Numbered from the stretch's first letter, positions 49,671 through 58,999 are shown. The stretch: DNA of 64,000 nucleotides from DSXF01 sp964387495 (GCA_964387495.1 CAYLXB010000003.1:1-64000), one strand, 5' to 3'. The notes: generated from the letters alone by a model not told the origin. Made by a program: numbers and translations.

Positions 49671-50975
49671 ATGTCCAAACGTTCGAAACGCATCCTTTTG
49701 ATTGTCCTGGGGCTGCCGGCCCTGCTGGTGGCTGTTTACTTTCTCCCGCCCGTGCATGCGCGCCTGGCCTGGCGGGTGGCCGAGTTGCGCACGGCGATCG
49801 TCTATTTTTTCAATCCCCCTGAACAGGTCACCTTCCAGCCCGAACAAGGCGCCCAGATCCAGACTGTTGTGGCTGCCACGATGCAGGCGATTCAGACGGC
49901 ATCTGTGCCCACCTCCACACCCCGTCCGACGGCCGGCCCGACGCAGGTGCCGACTGTCACCCCCACGCCGCTGCCTGAAGCGGTCTCACTGCCGGGCGTG
50001 AAATACGAACACCAGCATGGGCGCTGGAACTACTGCGGCCCGGCCAATTTTTCCATGGCCTTGACGTTCTGGGGGTGGGATGGCAACCGGGATGTGATCG
50101 GGCAGACGCTCAAACCCAATGACAAGGACAAAAACGTCATGCCCTATGAACTGCAGGACTTTGTTAATGAAAGTGTGCCGGGTATGAAGATGGCGGTGCG
50201 CATGGGCGGCGAGTCAGCCCTGCTCAAGCGCCTGATCGCGGGCGGATACCCGGTGGTCATTGAGAAGGGGTATTACGAAGCTGATTACACCGGCAAGGTG
50301 GCCTGGATGGGGCATTATCTGTTCGTCACCGGTTACGATGACGCGCAGGGTGTGTTCATCGGGCAGGATACCTACCTGGAGCCGGGCGAGGACCGCCCAA
50401 CGGAATATGCCGCTTTCGACCAGGAATGGCGCTCGTTCAACTACCTTTTCTTTGTTATCTATCCACAGGAGCGCGAGTTGGAGGTGTTTCGCCTGCTTGG
50501 CCCCTGGGCGGACGAGATCTGGTCGTACCAGCATGCCCTGGACATTGCCCGCGTCGAGGCCGCACAGTTGAGCGGTGTGGATCAGTTTTTTGCCCAATTC
50601 AACCTTGGCACAAGTTACACCAGGCTCCAGCAGTATGCAGAAGGCTCATTCGCGTATGACCAGGCTTTTGCGGATTACAACGCCCTGCCGGATGACGGCA
50701 CGCGCCCCTACCGCATGCTGTGGTACCAGACCTGGCCTTACTGGGCGTATTACTACAGTGTCCGCTACCAGGATGTCGTCAGCCTGGCCAACACGACTTT
50801 GAATGATACGATTGCCGAACCCGTACTGGAAGAAAGCCTGTACTGGCGCGGCATGGGCGAGTACGCACTGGGGAACGTCCAGCCGGCCATCGACGATTTC
50901 CGGGCGGCGCTGCGCATCAATCCCACTTTCGTTGCCGCCGTGATCGCCCTGCAGAATATGGGCGTCCAGCCGTAA
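49671..50975 (+). CDS. Membrane-anchored C39-like peptidase with TPR tail
   Basis: A 434-residue protein. One N-terminal membrane helix, a Pro/Thr-rich linker (about 70-105), then a papain-like C39 domain: HGRWNYCGPANFSMAL with the catalytic Cys, and the MGHYLFVTGYDD element with the His; the Asp is in GQDTYLEPGED. The last 140 residues include a TPR-like segment (YALGNVQPAIDDFRAALRINP). C39 peptidases cut leader peptides or cell-wall peptides; this version without an ABC transporter part is a single-domain exported type. Substrate unknown. Translated from a leaderless transcript. Confidence 0.82.
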   Translation: MSKRSKRILLIVLGLPALLVAVYFLPPVHARLAWRVAELRTAIVYFFNPPEQVTFQPEQGAQIQTVVAATMQAIQTASVPTSTPRPTAGPTQVPTVTPTPLPEAVSLPGVKYEHQHGRWNYCGPANFSMALTFWGWDGNRDVIGQTLKPNDKDKNVMPYELQDFVNESVPGMKMAVRMGGESALLKRLIAGGYPVVIEKGYYEADYTGKVAWMGHYLFVTGYDDAQGVFIGQDTYLEPGEDRPTEYAAFDQEWRSFNYLFFVIYPQERELEVFRLLGPWADEIWSYQHALDIARVEAAQLSGVDQFFAQFNLGTSYTRLQQYAEGSFAYDQAFADYNALPDDGTRPYRMLWYQTWPYWAYYYSVRYQDVVSLANTTLNDTIAEPVLEESLYWRGMGEYALGNVQPAIDDFRAALRINPTFVAAVIALQNMGVQP

Positions 50976-51008
50976 AAGGATCTCACCCAACGAGACAGGC
51001 ACCTGACC

Positions 51009-52238
51009 ATGAAACTCTTGCATTTTGCCGACGCTCACATTGACATGGCCAACTATGGCCGCCATGACCCGCAAAGCGGCCTGCCGCTGCGCGTGCTGGA
51101 TTTTCTCAAGTCACTGGATACGATCGTGGATACGGCCATCGCAGAGAAGGTGGATGCAGTCATCTTTGCCGGGGATGCATATAAAGACCGCTCTCCGGCT
51201 CCGACCTTCCAGCGGGAGTGGGGGAAACGCCTTGTGCGCCTTTCCCAGGCGCATATCCCGACCCTGCTGCTGATTGGCAACCATGACCTTTCACCGGCCG
51301 CGGGGCGGGCCCATGCCGTCCAGGAGTTCGATACCCTGCAGGTCCCGTATGTGCGTGTGCTGGACAGGCCCCAATTCCTCGGCCCGGATGAACTGTTCGG
51401 TCTGCCCCTGCAGGTGATTGCCATCCCGTATGTTGCACGTTCCGGGCTGATGGCCGCACTCGGCTTGAGCGGTGCGGACCCATCCGCAGTGTACGAGCAG
51501 TTGGAAGAGCGCCTGACCGCGCTCGTGCAGGGCTGGCTTGAAGCGGCAGATGCCTCCCTGCCGGTCGTCATGACCGCGCATGCCTCCGTCCAGGGGGCGA
51601 AATACGGCAGTGAGCGTTCGGTCATGCTCGGTTCGGACCTGGTTTTGCCCGGCTCCCTGGTGCGGGACACGCGGCTGGACTACGTGGCGCTGGGCCACAT
51701 CCACAAGCCGCAGAACCTGAACGAGGGCGGCCAGCCGCCGGTGGTTTATCCTGGCTCCATCGAGCGTGTGGACTTTGGGGAAGCAGGGGATGACAAGTTT
51801 TTTGTGATCGCGGAGGTTGCGAAGCAAAATACGAAAATCCGCTGGGTGGAACTGGCCGGAACGCGTGTTTTTATTGACCGCCGCGTCCTCCTCGAGTCTG
51901 CCGAGAATGTGACCGCGGTGCTCAAATCTGCCCTGCCGGCGCAAAAGATGCTCCGGGATGCGATCGTCCGCCTGACGGTCGAGTATCCGCGTGAGTGGGA
52001 TACATTGATCGATGAGCCTGCCCTGCGCCAGCATGCGGCCGGCGCTTTCGAGTTCCATCTCATCAAGCGCCCGCAAACGGAGGCGCGCATCCGCCTGCCT
52101 GCCGACCAGACCGCGAGCAGCCTTTCTCCGCTCGAGCTGCTGGCGCAGTACTGGAAGGCGGTGCATGTTGACCCGGCCGAGGCCGGTGAATTGCAAAAAC
52201 TGGCCCGGCAGATCATGTCAGAGGAGCAGGATGGCTGA
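51009..52238 (+). CDS. sbcD: DNA repair exonuclease SbcD/Mre11-type
   Basis: A 409-residue metallophosphoesterase. The metal ligands are in order: DAHID at residues 8-12, GDAYKD, GNHDLS, then the later His and GHIH in YVALGHIHKP. With SbcC it processes DNA hairpins and double-strand ends using Mn. The C-terminal capping region (about 280-409) is less conserved. No sbcC gene follows, which is unusual because the pair is normally adjacent. The next gene is an MFS transporter with its own promoter. Confidence 0.88.
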   Translation: MKLLHFADAHIDMANYGRHDPQSGLPLRVLDFLKSLDTIVDTAIAEKVDAVIFAGDAYKDRSPAPTFQREWGKRLVRLSQAHIPTLLLIGNHDLSPAAGRAHAVQEFDTLQVPYVRVLDRPQFLGPDELFGLPLQVIAIPYVARSGLMAALGLSGADPSAVYEQLEERLTALVQGWLEAADASLPVVMTAHASVQGAKYGSERSVMLGSDLVLPGSLVRDTRLDYVALGHIHKPQNLNEGGQPPVVYPGSIERVDFGEAGDDKFFVIAEVAKQNTKIRWVELAGTRVFIDRRVLLESAENVTAVLKSALPAQKMLRDAIVRLTVEYPREWDTLIDEPALRQHAAGAFEFHLIKRPQTEARIRLPADQTASSLSPLELLAQYWKAVHVDPAEAGELQKLARQIMSEEQDG

Positions 52239-52260
52239 AGAAAGCCGCCAGCCTTTTTGT

Positions 52261-52289
52261 TTGACGCAGGTTGTTTTTTGTTGTAAACT
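52261..52289 (+). promoter_or_regulatory. Promoter of the MFS gene
   Basis: TTGACG at 52261-52266, 17 bases, TAAACT at 52284-52289. Predicted start near 52296; GAGG lies before ATG 52325. Confidence 0.55.
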
Positions 52290-52324
52290 GTTTTTCATAT
52301 CCCGGATCAATTGATGAGGTTTCC

Positions 52325-53629
52325 ATGCCAAAACAGTCCAAAGGTTACCGCTGGTTCGTAGTCGCCATTTTCTTCTTTTTTATGCTCCTGCACCAGACCG
52401 ACAAGTTGATGATCGGTTCCCTCCAGGTGGAGGTGAGCAAAACCTTTGGCCTGAATGATTTCCAATGGGGGTTGATCAATACGGGTGCCCTGGTGGTCGC
52501 CACCATCCTGTACCCGGTCTGGGGTTACCTGTATGACCGCTACGCGCGTGCAAAGCTCCTGGCCCTGGCATCCTTTGTCTGGGGCGCCACCACCTGGCTG
52601 AGCGCGGTCGTGCGTACGTATCCGGCCTTCCTGGGGACGCGCGCCTCCACTGGGATCGATGACTCGTCCTACCCCGGCCTGTACAGCCTGGTGGCCGATT
52701 ATTTTGGCCCGACCCTGCGCGGCAAGGTATATGGCATTTTGCAGGTTGCCCAGCCGCTGGGTTACCTGTTTGGTATGATCCTTGCTCTGATGATCGCCCC
52801 GCAGATCGGCGGCTGGCGCTCCGCTTTTTACGTCACCGGCGGGCTGGGCCTGGTGATCGCGGCGGCGATCTTCTTCGGGGTGAAGGAAATGCCGCGCGGC
52901 AAGGCCGAACCCGAATTCGAGGGAATGACGGAGATCACGCATTTCCACTTCTCCTGGAAGGAGGCCAAACAGATCTTCAAGAAAAAGACCATGTGGTTCA
53001 TCTTCCTGCAGGGCTTCATCGGCATGTTCCCCTGGAATGTGATCACCTATTTCTTCTTCGGCTACCTGATGACGGTGCGCGGTTACGATAACGATGCGGT
53101 CATGATGACCATGGCCCCCATTATCCTGATCCTGGCGGCGGGCTATTTCATCGGCGGAGCGGTGGGGGACTGGCTCTTCAAGCGCACACCCAAGGGCCGC
53201 GTGGCCATCTCCATGGTCGGGGTGATCCTGGGGGCCATATTTATTTACCTGGCGCTGAACACACCCGTCGAGGCCCGCACGCAGTTTCTGGTTTTCATGT
53301 CCCTGACGGCCATCTTCATGCCGTTCTCCTCTGCCAACGTGATTGCCACCGTCTATGATGTGACGGTGCCCGAAGTTCGTTCCACAGCCCAGGCGGTGGA
53401 GTATTTCATCGAAAACAGCGGCGCGGCCCTGGCGCCCCTGCTGGCGGGGGCGGTCTCACTGGCCTTCGGATTGGAGGCTGCCATCCTGTGGATTTGCGTG
53501 GGGGCCTGGCTGCTGTGCTTTGTCTTTTATCTTGGGACGCTCTTTTTTGTGGACCGGGATATCCACAGCCTGCGCGCCGAAATGGCGGCACGCGCGGCCC
53601 GGGAAGCAAACAGGCAGGGGAGCCTCTAG
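52325..53629 (+). CDS. Major facilitator superfamily transporter
   Basis: A 434-residue protein with twelve predicted membrane helices. The loop between helices 2 and 3 has the MFS motif form GYLYDRYARAK. The first helices carry HQTDKLMIGSL, and TRASTGIDDSSYPGL resembles the segment of hexuronate or organophosphate transporters (the ACS family). Substrate is not clear; small organic anions are the likely class. Start 52325 fits a GAGG site; an upstream in-frame ATG at 52271 would lie in the promoter. Confidence 0.85.
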   Translation: MPKQSKGYRWFVVAIFFFFMLLHQTDKLMIGSLQVEVSKTFGLNDFQWGLINTGALVVATILYPVWGYLYDRYARAKLLALASFVWGATTWLSAVVRTYPAFLGTRASTGIDDSSYPGLYSLVADYFGPTLRGKVYGILQVAQPLGYLFGMILALMIAPQIGGWRSAFYVTGGLGLVIAAAIFFGVKEMPRGKAEPEFEGMTEITHFHFSWKEAKQIFKKKTMWFIFLQGFIGMFPWNVITYFFFGYLMTVRGYDNDAVMMTMAPIILILAAGYFIGGAVGDWLFKRTPKGRVAISMVGVILGAIFIYLALNTPVEARTQFLVFMSLTAIFMPFSSANVIATVYDVTVPEVRSTAQAVEYFIENSGAALAPLLAGAVSLAFGLEAAILWICVGAWLLCFVFYLGTLFFVDRDIHSLRAEMAARAAREANRQGSL

Positions 53630-53675
53630 GAAAGACGACAATGACAGCGGGGGCCGCCATTGCTTTTTATCAGGT

Positions 53676-54800
53676 ATGGACACCTTTCAGGTCGATCCCG
53701 GCAACAGGAAACAGGCCCAGGACTTTCTGGCCCTGCCTTTCCGCCTGTACCGGGACAATCCCTGCTGGGTGCCGCCCCTGGCAGGCGAAGCCCGGCTGGC
53801 GTTGGACCGGAAGCACTTCCCGTTTTACCGCCATTCCGAGGCGGCTTTTTTTCTGGCCTGCCGGGCCGGGCGGACGGTGGGCCGCATTGCGGTGCTGGAT
53901 AACAGTGTTTTCAATGAGTTCAATCACCTGAGGACGGCTTTTTTCAACCTGTTCGAATGTGAAGAAAATCCGCAGGCCGCCGCCGGCCTGTTCAACGCCG
54001 CGTTCGAGTGGGCACGGGGGCGCGGCCTGGACCGGATGATCGGCCCGCATGGCTTTGGGCCGCTGGACGGCAATGGGATGCTGGTACAGGGCTTTGACCG
54101 CATCCAGCCTTTTGGGATGGCTTATAACCCTTCCTATTATGTGACATTGGTTGAAGCGCAGGGGTTTCGCCCGCTGCGCGAGTCGGCTTCCGGTTATATG
54201 AACGCAGCCACCTGGAGCCTGCCGCAGCGCATCCACGAACTCTCGGCGCGCCTCCAGGAGCGGCGCGGCCTGCACATTAAAAACTTCCGCTCGCAGCGTG
54301 AACTGCGTTTCATTCTCCCGTATTTGAAGGAACTCTATAACGGCGCGCTGGGGGGAACGCGGGATAATTTCCCGTTGTCGGATGCAGACATGAACAGCCT
54401 GGCCAGGCAATTGCTCTGGCTGACCGATCCGCGCCTGATCAAACTGGTCATGAAGGGAGAAAAGCCTATTGGTTTCCTGATCGCCTATCCCAACGTCACC
54501 CGCAGCCTGCAAAAGACGGGTGGGCGGCTCTTCCCCTTCGGCTGGCTGACCCTGCTGCGCGCCCTGAAAACCACCGACTGGGTGGATTTGAATGGCGTTG
54601 GTATGTTGGATGAATACCGCGGTATCGGCGGCACGGCCATCCTGTTCAGCGAAATGGAAAAGTCTGCCGTCTCCACCGGACAGTTCCAGCATGCGTATGT
54701 GGTCCAGATTGGCATGGAGAATGAAAATATGCAGCGCGAGTTGAGCAAACTGGGCATCAATTTTTGTGTTATGCACCGCTCCTATGAGCGGGATTTGTAA
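53676..54800 (+). CDS. GNAT-like protein, YghO family
   Basis: A 374-residue cytoplasmic protein. The N-terminus (FRLYRDNPCWVPPL, FYRHSEAAFFLACRAGRTVGRIAV) and IGPHGFGPLDGNGMLVQGFD follow the YghO-type pattern of a GNAT-fold acyltransferase-like protein. A second GNAT-like half has KPIGFLIAYPNV and DEYRGIGGTAILFSEME, close to an acetyl-CoA loop. Substrate unknown. Start is tentative: no strong ribosome site is present, and the ATG used is where the family N-terminus begins. Follows the MFS gene with a gap of 46 bases. Confidence 0.72.
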   Translation: MDTFQVDPGNRKQAQDFLALPFRLYRDNPCWVPPLAGEARLALDRKHFPFYRHSEAAFFLACRAGRTVGRIAVLDNSVFNEFNHLRTAFFNLFECEENPQAAAGLFNAAFEWARGRGLDRMIGPHGFGPLDGNGMLVQGFDRIQPFGMAYNPSYYVTLVEAQGFRPLRESASGYMNAATWSLPQRIHELSARLQERRGLHIKNFRSQRELRFILPYLKELYNGALGGTRDNFPLSDADMNSLARQLLWLTDPRLIKLVMKGEKPIGFLIAYPNVTRSLQKTGGRLFPFGWLTLLRALKTTDWVDLNGVGMLDEYRGIGGTAILFSEMEKSAVSTGQFQHAYVVQIGMENENMQRELSKLGINFCVMHRSYERDL

Positions 54801-54841
54801 ATTCTGTGCCCTTTATAAAAATTACTTATTTGGAGGACAAA

Positions 54842-55690
54842 ATGGTTCAAATTGTTGCAGATACAACGTCCGGCCTGCCTCGGGAGCTGTTGGAAAAACG
54901 CGGCATCCCGTTGATCCCTCAGGTGGTCATTTTTGGCGAGCAATCCTACCTGGATGACAAAGAACTGGATACGGCCGCGTTCCTGTCCAAGCTGAAGGCC
55001 TCCGCTATCCTGCCGAAGACGGCTGCACCGCCCACGCACCTGTACGGGCCCATTTTCGAAGCCGCCCGGAAGAAAGGCGAGAGCGTGGTGGTAGTGGCAC
55101 CCTCCGGCAAGGTCAGTGGGACCGTGCGCTCGGCGGAAGTGGCCGCCCAGGATTTCCCCGGCTTGGATGTCCATGTGGTGGATACACAATCCATTGCCGG
55201 CGGACTGGGGACGTTCGTCCTGCTGGCGGACGATTGGGCGAAGCAGGGTGCGGATGCGAAGACCATCGTCCGGCGCCTGAATGAATTGATCCCGCAGCAC
55301 CGCACTTATTTCCTGGTGGACACGCTGGAATATCTGGCCAAAGGCGGGCGCATCGGCGGGGCCAAAGCCCTGCTGGGAGAACTCCTGCAGGTCAAGCCCA
55401 TCCTGACGGTCCGGGGCGGGCAGGTGGAGGCGTTCGAACAGCAGCGCACCAAGAAGCGCGCCCTGGCACGCTTGGCGGAGATCATCAGTGAGCAGAGCAT
55501 CAAAGGCCCCGATGCGCACATCTGTGTGATGCAGGTGGAAGCCATGCAATCCGCCCAGGAACTGGCTGCCAGCCTGCAGGCCAACCTGAAGGTGGCGGAT
55601 ATCCCCATCTACCAGTTGCCGCCCGCCATTGTTGTCCATGCCGGGCCGGGGTGCCTGGCCATCGGCTTCTTCGCGGCTGCTATGGTATAA
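54842..55690 (+). CDS. DegV-family fatty-acid-binding protein
   Basis: A 282-residue two-domain protein. Starts MVQIVADTTSGLPREL, with the DegV pattern of Thr/Ser-rich loops (KTAAPPTHL, PSGKVSGTVRSA) and VDTQSIAGGLG. The C-terminal part has YLAKGGRIGGAKALLGELLQVKPIL. DegV (FakB) proteins hold a fatty acid for a FakA-type kinase that phosphorylates it for phospholipid synthesis. No fakA gene is in the window. GGAGG lies before ATG 54842; the upstream frame extension is not supported. Confidence 0.9.
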   Translation: MVQIVADTTSGLPRELLEKRGIPLIPQVVIFGEQSYLDDKELDTAAFLSKLKASAILPKTAAPPTHLYGPIFEAARKKGESVVVVAPSGKVSGTVRSAEVAAQDFPGLDVHVVDTQSIAGGLGTFVLLADDWAKQGADAKTIVRRLNELIPQHRTYFLVDTLEYLAKGGRIGGAKALLGELLQVKPILTVRGGQVEAFEQQRTKKRALARLAEIISEQSIKGPDAHICVMQVEAMQSAQELAASLQANLKVADIPIYQLPPAIVVHAGPGCLAIGFFAAAMV

Positions 55691-55746
55691 TTGATGGGCA
55701 ATTAAGCGAATTCCCACGAATGTGGTTTCATTGAAGGAGAACGTCT

Positions 55747-56502
55747 ATGTCTGGACACAGCCATTGGGCAACCATCCGCCGCAAAAAGGGTGCGGCTGAC
55801 GCCAAGAAAGGGGCCATTTTTACCCGCCTGGCGCGTGAAATCGTCATGGCGGCACGCGACGGCGGCGGTGACGTAGGAACGAACGTGCGCCTGCAGCTGG
55901 CGATCGACCGTGCCCGCGCCCAGAATATGCCCAAAGATAATATCGAACGTGCCATCCGGCGCGGCACCGGTGAGGATAAGGAAGCCTCCGCCTTCGAGGA
56001 ATTCAGCCTGGAAGGTTACGGTCCGCACGGCTCGGCCATCATGGTGGACTGCGTGACCGACAACCGCAACCGGACGGTGGCCGAACTGCGCCATGCTTTC
56101 AGCCGCAACGGCGGCAACATGGCCGAGGCCGGGGCTGTGGGCTGGCAGTTTGAACGCAAGTCATACTTTTCGTTCCCGGCCAGCCAGTTGTCCTATGACA
56201 AGGCTTTTGAACTGGCCATCGAGGCCGGCGCGGATGATGTGCAGGGCGATGAAGAGGAAGTCGAAATCATTGGCCCGGTGGAAGCCTTCAAGACCATCGG
56301 CGATAAACTGCATGTTGCCAAAGTCCAGCCGGAGGAAGCCGGGCTGCGCCTGATCCCCAAGCAGGAGATGGAATTGAACGTGGAAGAGACCCTGCAGGTG
56401 CTGCGGCTGGTGGAAAAGATCGAAGAACTGGATGATGTCCAGGATGTGTTCCACAACCTGAAGATCTCCGACGAAGCGCTGGCTGCGCTTGAGGCTGAAT
56501 AA
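55747..56502 (+). CDS. YebC/PmpR-family translation/transcription factor
   Basis: A 251-residue protein. Starts SGHSHWATIRRKKGAADAKKGAIF and has the three-domain YebC/TACO1 layout. Members bind DNA as regulators or aid translation of difficult proline stretches; the family is split on this. AAGGAG precedes the ATG. It opens the yebC-ruvC-ruvA group that is conserved in many bacteria. Confidence 0.93.
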   Translation: MSGHSHWATIRRKKGAADAKKGAIFTRLAREIVMAARDGGGDVGTNVRLQLAIDRARAQNMPKDNIERAIRRGTGEDKEASAFEEFSLEGYGPHGSAIMVDCVTDNRNRTVAELRHAFSRNGGNMAEAGAVGWQFERKSYFSFPASQLSYDKAFELAIEAGADDVQGDEEEVEIIGPVEAFKTIGDKLHVAKVQPEEAGLRLIPKQEMELNVEETLQVLRLVEKIEELDDVQDVFHNLKISDEALAALEAE

Positions 56503-56508
56503 ACCCGA

Positions 56509-56535
56509 TAGGGGCGACCGGACTGGTCGCCCCTA
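56509..56535 (+). promoter_or_regulatory. Hairpin just before the ruvC start
   Basis: TAGGGGCGACC (56509-56519) pairs perfectly with GGTCGCCCCTA (56525-56535), loop GGACT. No T-run. It ends one base before ATG 56537 and would hide the translation start, so it may limit ruvC translation or be a processing site. A second ATG at 56546 is an alternative start. Confidence 0.5.
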
Positions 56536-56536
56536 G

Positions 56537-57025
56537 ATGATTCTTATGACCCTGGCGCTTGGCATCGATCCTGGAACGGCCACCACCGGCTATGGACTGG
56601 TGAAGATTCATACGGATGGTGCGCTGGAATCGGTCGCGTTTGGCATCCTCAGCACGCCCAAAGACCTGCCGGCGGCAGAGCGCCTGGTCCTGCTCTACAA
56701 ACAACTGCAGGAGGTCATTACACTCCACCGGCCGGAAACTGCGGCGGTGGAGAAGCTGTTCTTTCAGCGCAACATCACCACGGCCCTTGCGGTCGGGCAG
56801 GCGCGCGGGGTGGTGCTGCTGGCGCTGGCCCAGGCCGGGCTGGAGGTCTACGAATACACGCCGAATGAGGTCAAGCAGGCGGTCGCCGGGTATGGCTCGG
56901 CGGAAAAGCGCCAGGTGCAGGAGATGGTGCGCGTGCTGCTGGCCCTGCCCGATATCCCGCGTCCGGATGACGCCGCGGATGCGCTGGCGATCGCCATCAC
57001 CCATTTGAATACGAAACGGTATTAA
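56537..57025 (+). CDS. ruvC: Holliday junction resolvase RuvC
   Basis: A 162-residue endonuclease that cuts Holliday junctions. Starts with LALGIDPGTATTGYGLV (catalytic Asp in GIDPG), has AAVEKLFFQRN with the next acid, and ends DDAADALAIAITH with the final Asp pair. All active-site acids are present. The first ATG at 56537 sits directly after a hairpin; ATG 56546 is the alternative. Part of yebC-ruvC-ruvA. Confidence 0.93.
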   Translation: MILMTLALGIDPGTATTGYGLVKIHTDGALESVAFGILSTPKDLPAAERLVLLYKQLQEVITLHRPETAAVEKLFFQRNITTALAVGQARGVVLLALAQAGLEVYEYTPNEVKQAVAGYGSAEKRQVQEMVRVLLALPDIPRPDDAADALAIAITHLNTKRY

Positions 57026-57102
57026 TTCACCGGAGATGAACGGGGATAAACAGGATAAAATAAAAGGGTTCATCTGCATTTATCCATGAATAAGGATTTC
57101 TC

Positions 57103-57678
57103 ATGATTGCTACGCTGCGTGGTGAAATCACTCAAATCGAAGACAATGCCCTCATCCTGGAAGTTGGCGGGGTGGGGCTGCGCGTCTTCGTCCCGGCGCC
57201 CCTGCGCGGGCGCCTGAAGGTTGGCGAAGCGGCCTTCCTGTATACCTACCTGGTCGTGCGCGAAGACGCCCTGGTGCTGTACGGGTTCGAGACCCAGGCA
57301 GACCGCGACCTTTTCACCCTGCTGCTGGGGGTGGATGGGGTGGGCCCCAAGTCGGCGCTTTCGGTGCTTTCCACCCTGAGCCTGGATGCGGTGCAGCGGG
57401 CCGTCTTCTCCGAAGAGGCCGACCTGCTCGGGCGCGTGCCGGGGGTGGGCAAGAAGACTGCCCAGAAGATCGTGCTCTACCTGCACGACCGTCTCAAGCC
57501 GCTGAGCGGGCTGGAGAAGCTCTCGGCCATGTCGGATGTGGACAGCGAGGTGCTGGCCGCCCTGACCACGCTGGGCTACTCGGTGGTCGAGGCGCAGACT
57601 GCCATCCAGGCCATCCCCAAGGATGCGCCCGAGGATGTGGAGGCACGGTTGCGGCTGGCGCTGGGGTATTTCCAATAA
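57103..57678 (+). CDS. ruvA: Holliday junction helicase subunit RuvA
   Basis: A 191-residue protein that binds four-way junctions and loads RuvB. OB fold at the N-terminus (MIATLRGEI), then two helix-hairpin-helix motifs, LLGVDGVGPKSAL and LGRVPGVGKKTAQKI, and a C-terminal helical domain that touches RuvB. AAGGA precedes the ATG. ruvB is not adjacent. The 77-base gap after ruvC holds crossing complementary words (see findings). Confidence 0.94.
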   Translation: MIATLRGEITQIEDNALILEVGGVGLRVFVPAPLRGRLKVGEAAFLYTYLVVREDALVLYGFETQADRDLFTLLLGVDGVGPKSALSVLSTLSLDAVQRAVFSEEADLLGRVPGVGKKTAQKIVLYLHDRLKPLSGLEKLSAMSDVDSEVLAALTTLGYSVVEAQTAIQAIPKDAPEDVEARLRLALGYFQ

Positions 57679-57729
57679 ACATTGGGTTGGGCAACCAGGT
57701 ATGCTTTGCGGCTGAAAGCGAGGAATGCC

Positions 57730-57972
57730 ATGGAATACGACAGAGACAAAGTGGACGAAATGGTACTGGCACTTCTCTATCTGACCAGTTCGCGCGATCA
57801 ATTCAACGTCACCAGGGCCTGGAAAGGGCTGGAATGGGGGACGCTGAACAGGCTGTACGAAAAAGGGTATCTTAAAGATCAAAACCAAAAACTTCCGACC
57901 GTGGTCCTGACCGAAGAGGGGGCAAGGCTTTCGAAAGAGTTGTTTTTCGAATATTTCGAAGCCAAAGAATAA
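57730..57972 (+). CDS. Small DUF6429-type protein
   Basis: An 80-residue protein: MEYDRDKVDEMVLALLYLT then RAWKGLEWGTLNRLYEKGYL and VVLTEEGARLSKELF. This order matches what I know as DUF6429, a winged-helix-like small family of unknown function found in many bacteria. GAGGAA lies before the ATG. The longer frame from 57682 overlaps the intergenic region after ruvA and is not supported. It is convergent with the epimerase-like gene. Confidence 0.75.
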   Translation: MEYDRDKVDEMVLALLYLTSSRDQFNVTRAWKGLEWGTLNRLYEKGYLKDQNQKLPTVVLTEEGARLSKELFFEYFEAKE

Positions 57973-58020
57973 AGCCGCCCCGGGAGCGCAGCCTGCACCG
58001 GACTTTCCGGGGGAAATGGG

Positions 58021-58926
58021 TTATTTGTAATGTCTGGCAATCTCCGACGCATACCTCGTGCCGACTGTCTCCCTGTTCGTGTTCAGCCAATCTGCAAGCC
58101 GTGTCCTGCCGCGCGGCGTTTGGGGGGATACCAGCAATCCGGCCATCAGGCCGTCCACTTCTTCCCGGGTCAGTATCACATCACGGACGAACAGGCTGAT
58201 GAAATGCGCCGCGGCCAGCGCCAGCGCGGGTGAAACGTGCAGAATGGGACGCGGCCGCCCGATACATTGGCCAATCAGCTGCACCAGCTCATCGAAGGTG
58301 AAGATATCCGGCCCGGTCACATCGGTGATCAGGTTTTTATGGGCATACACCTGTGCGCATGCCAGTTCTGCCAGGTCATCCACATATACCGGCTGGAGTT
58401 TGTATCGTCCGTCACCAACCTGGGCAAAGAAGGGGAAGCGCCGCAGCAACCAGGCGATGTTGTTGATCAGGATATCCTCCTGGCCGAACAGCACCGTTGG
58501 GCGCAGGATGGCATAGCCCAGGCCGCTCTCGATCACTGCTCTTTCGTTGGCAGCCTTGCCCCGGAAATAAGGCAGGTGTGAATCCGCCGAGGGGTTGGTA
58601 ATGCTGACATGCACGATGCGGCGCACGCCGGCCTGTCTGGCGGCTTCCACGAGTTTGAGAGTGTTTTCCACAGCCAGCGGTTGGGTGTTGGCCCCCCGAT
58701 CGAAGCGCACCCAATACGTGTTGACCAGGACCTCCACACCGTTTAAGTTGTTCACCATCTCCTTCATATTCTCGAAATCGAGTGGATAGGCCTGCACCTG
58801 TCCGCCGAACGGATCTGGACGGTTGGGATGCCCTGTCAGTGTAATGATGGTTTCACCCTGTTCCAATAAGCGGCGGGCAATGTATTTGCCCGAATAACTG
58901 AATGCACCGGTCACGGCGATATGCAT
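58021..58926 (-). CDS. NAD(P)-binding atypical SDR (NmrA/epimerase-like)
   Basis: A 301-residue Rossmann protein. The dinucleotide motif is GAFSYSGKYIA, a variant of GxxGxxG. Later AQVGDGRYKLQPVYVDDLAELA matches complex I assembly (NDUFA9-like) and NmrA-type SDRs. The catalytic YxxxK is not obvious, so it may bind NAD(P)H as a sensor or act on quinone- or sugar-type substrates. GGAGG lies five bases before ATG 58926. It follows the GbsR-type gene by 73 bases and is probably its target operon partner. Confidence 0.8.
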   Translation of the reverse strand: MHIAVTGAFSYSGKYIARRLLEQGETIITLTGHPNRPDPFGGQVQAYPLDFENMKEMVNNLNGVEVLVNTYWVRFDRGANTQPLAVENTLKLVEAARQAGVRRIVHVSITNPSADSHLPYFRGKAANERAVIESGLGYAILRPTVLFGQEDILINNIAWLLRRFPFFAQVGDGRYKLQPVYVDDLAELACAQVYAHKNLITDVTGPDIFTFDELVQLIGQCIGRPRPILHVSPALALAAAHFISLFVRDVILTREEVDGLMAGLLVSPQTPRGRTRLADWLNTNRETVGTRYASEIARHYK

Positions 58927-58999
58927 GCTCACCTCCGAAAATTTGCAACATTAAAGAAACCAGCGGCTCGCGCCCTGGCATGAAACACAAGCTGATCGT

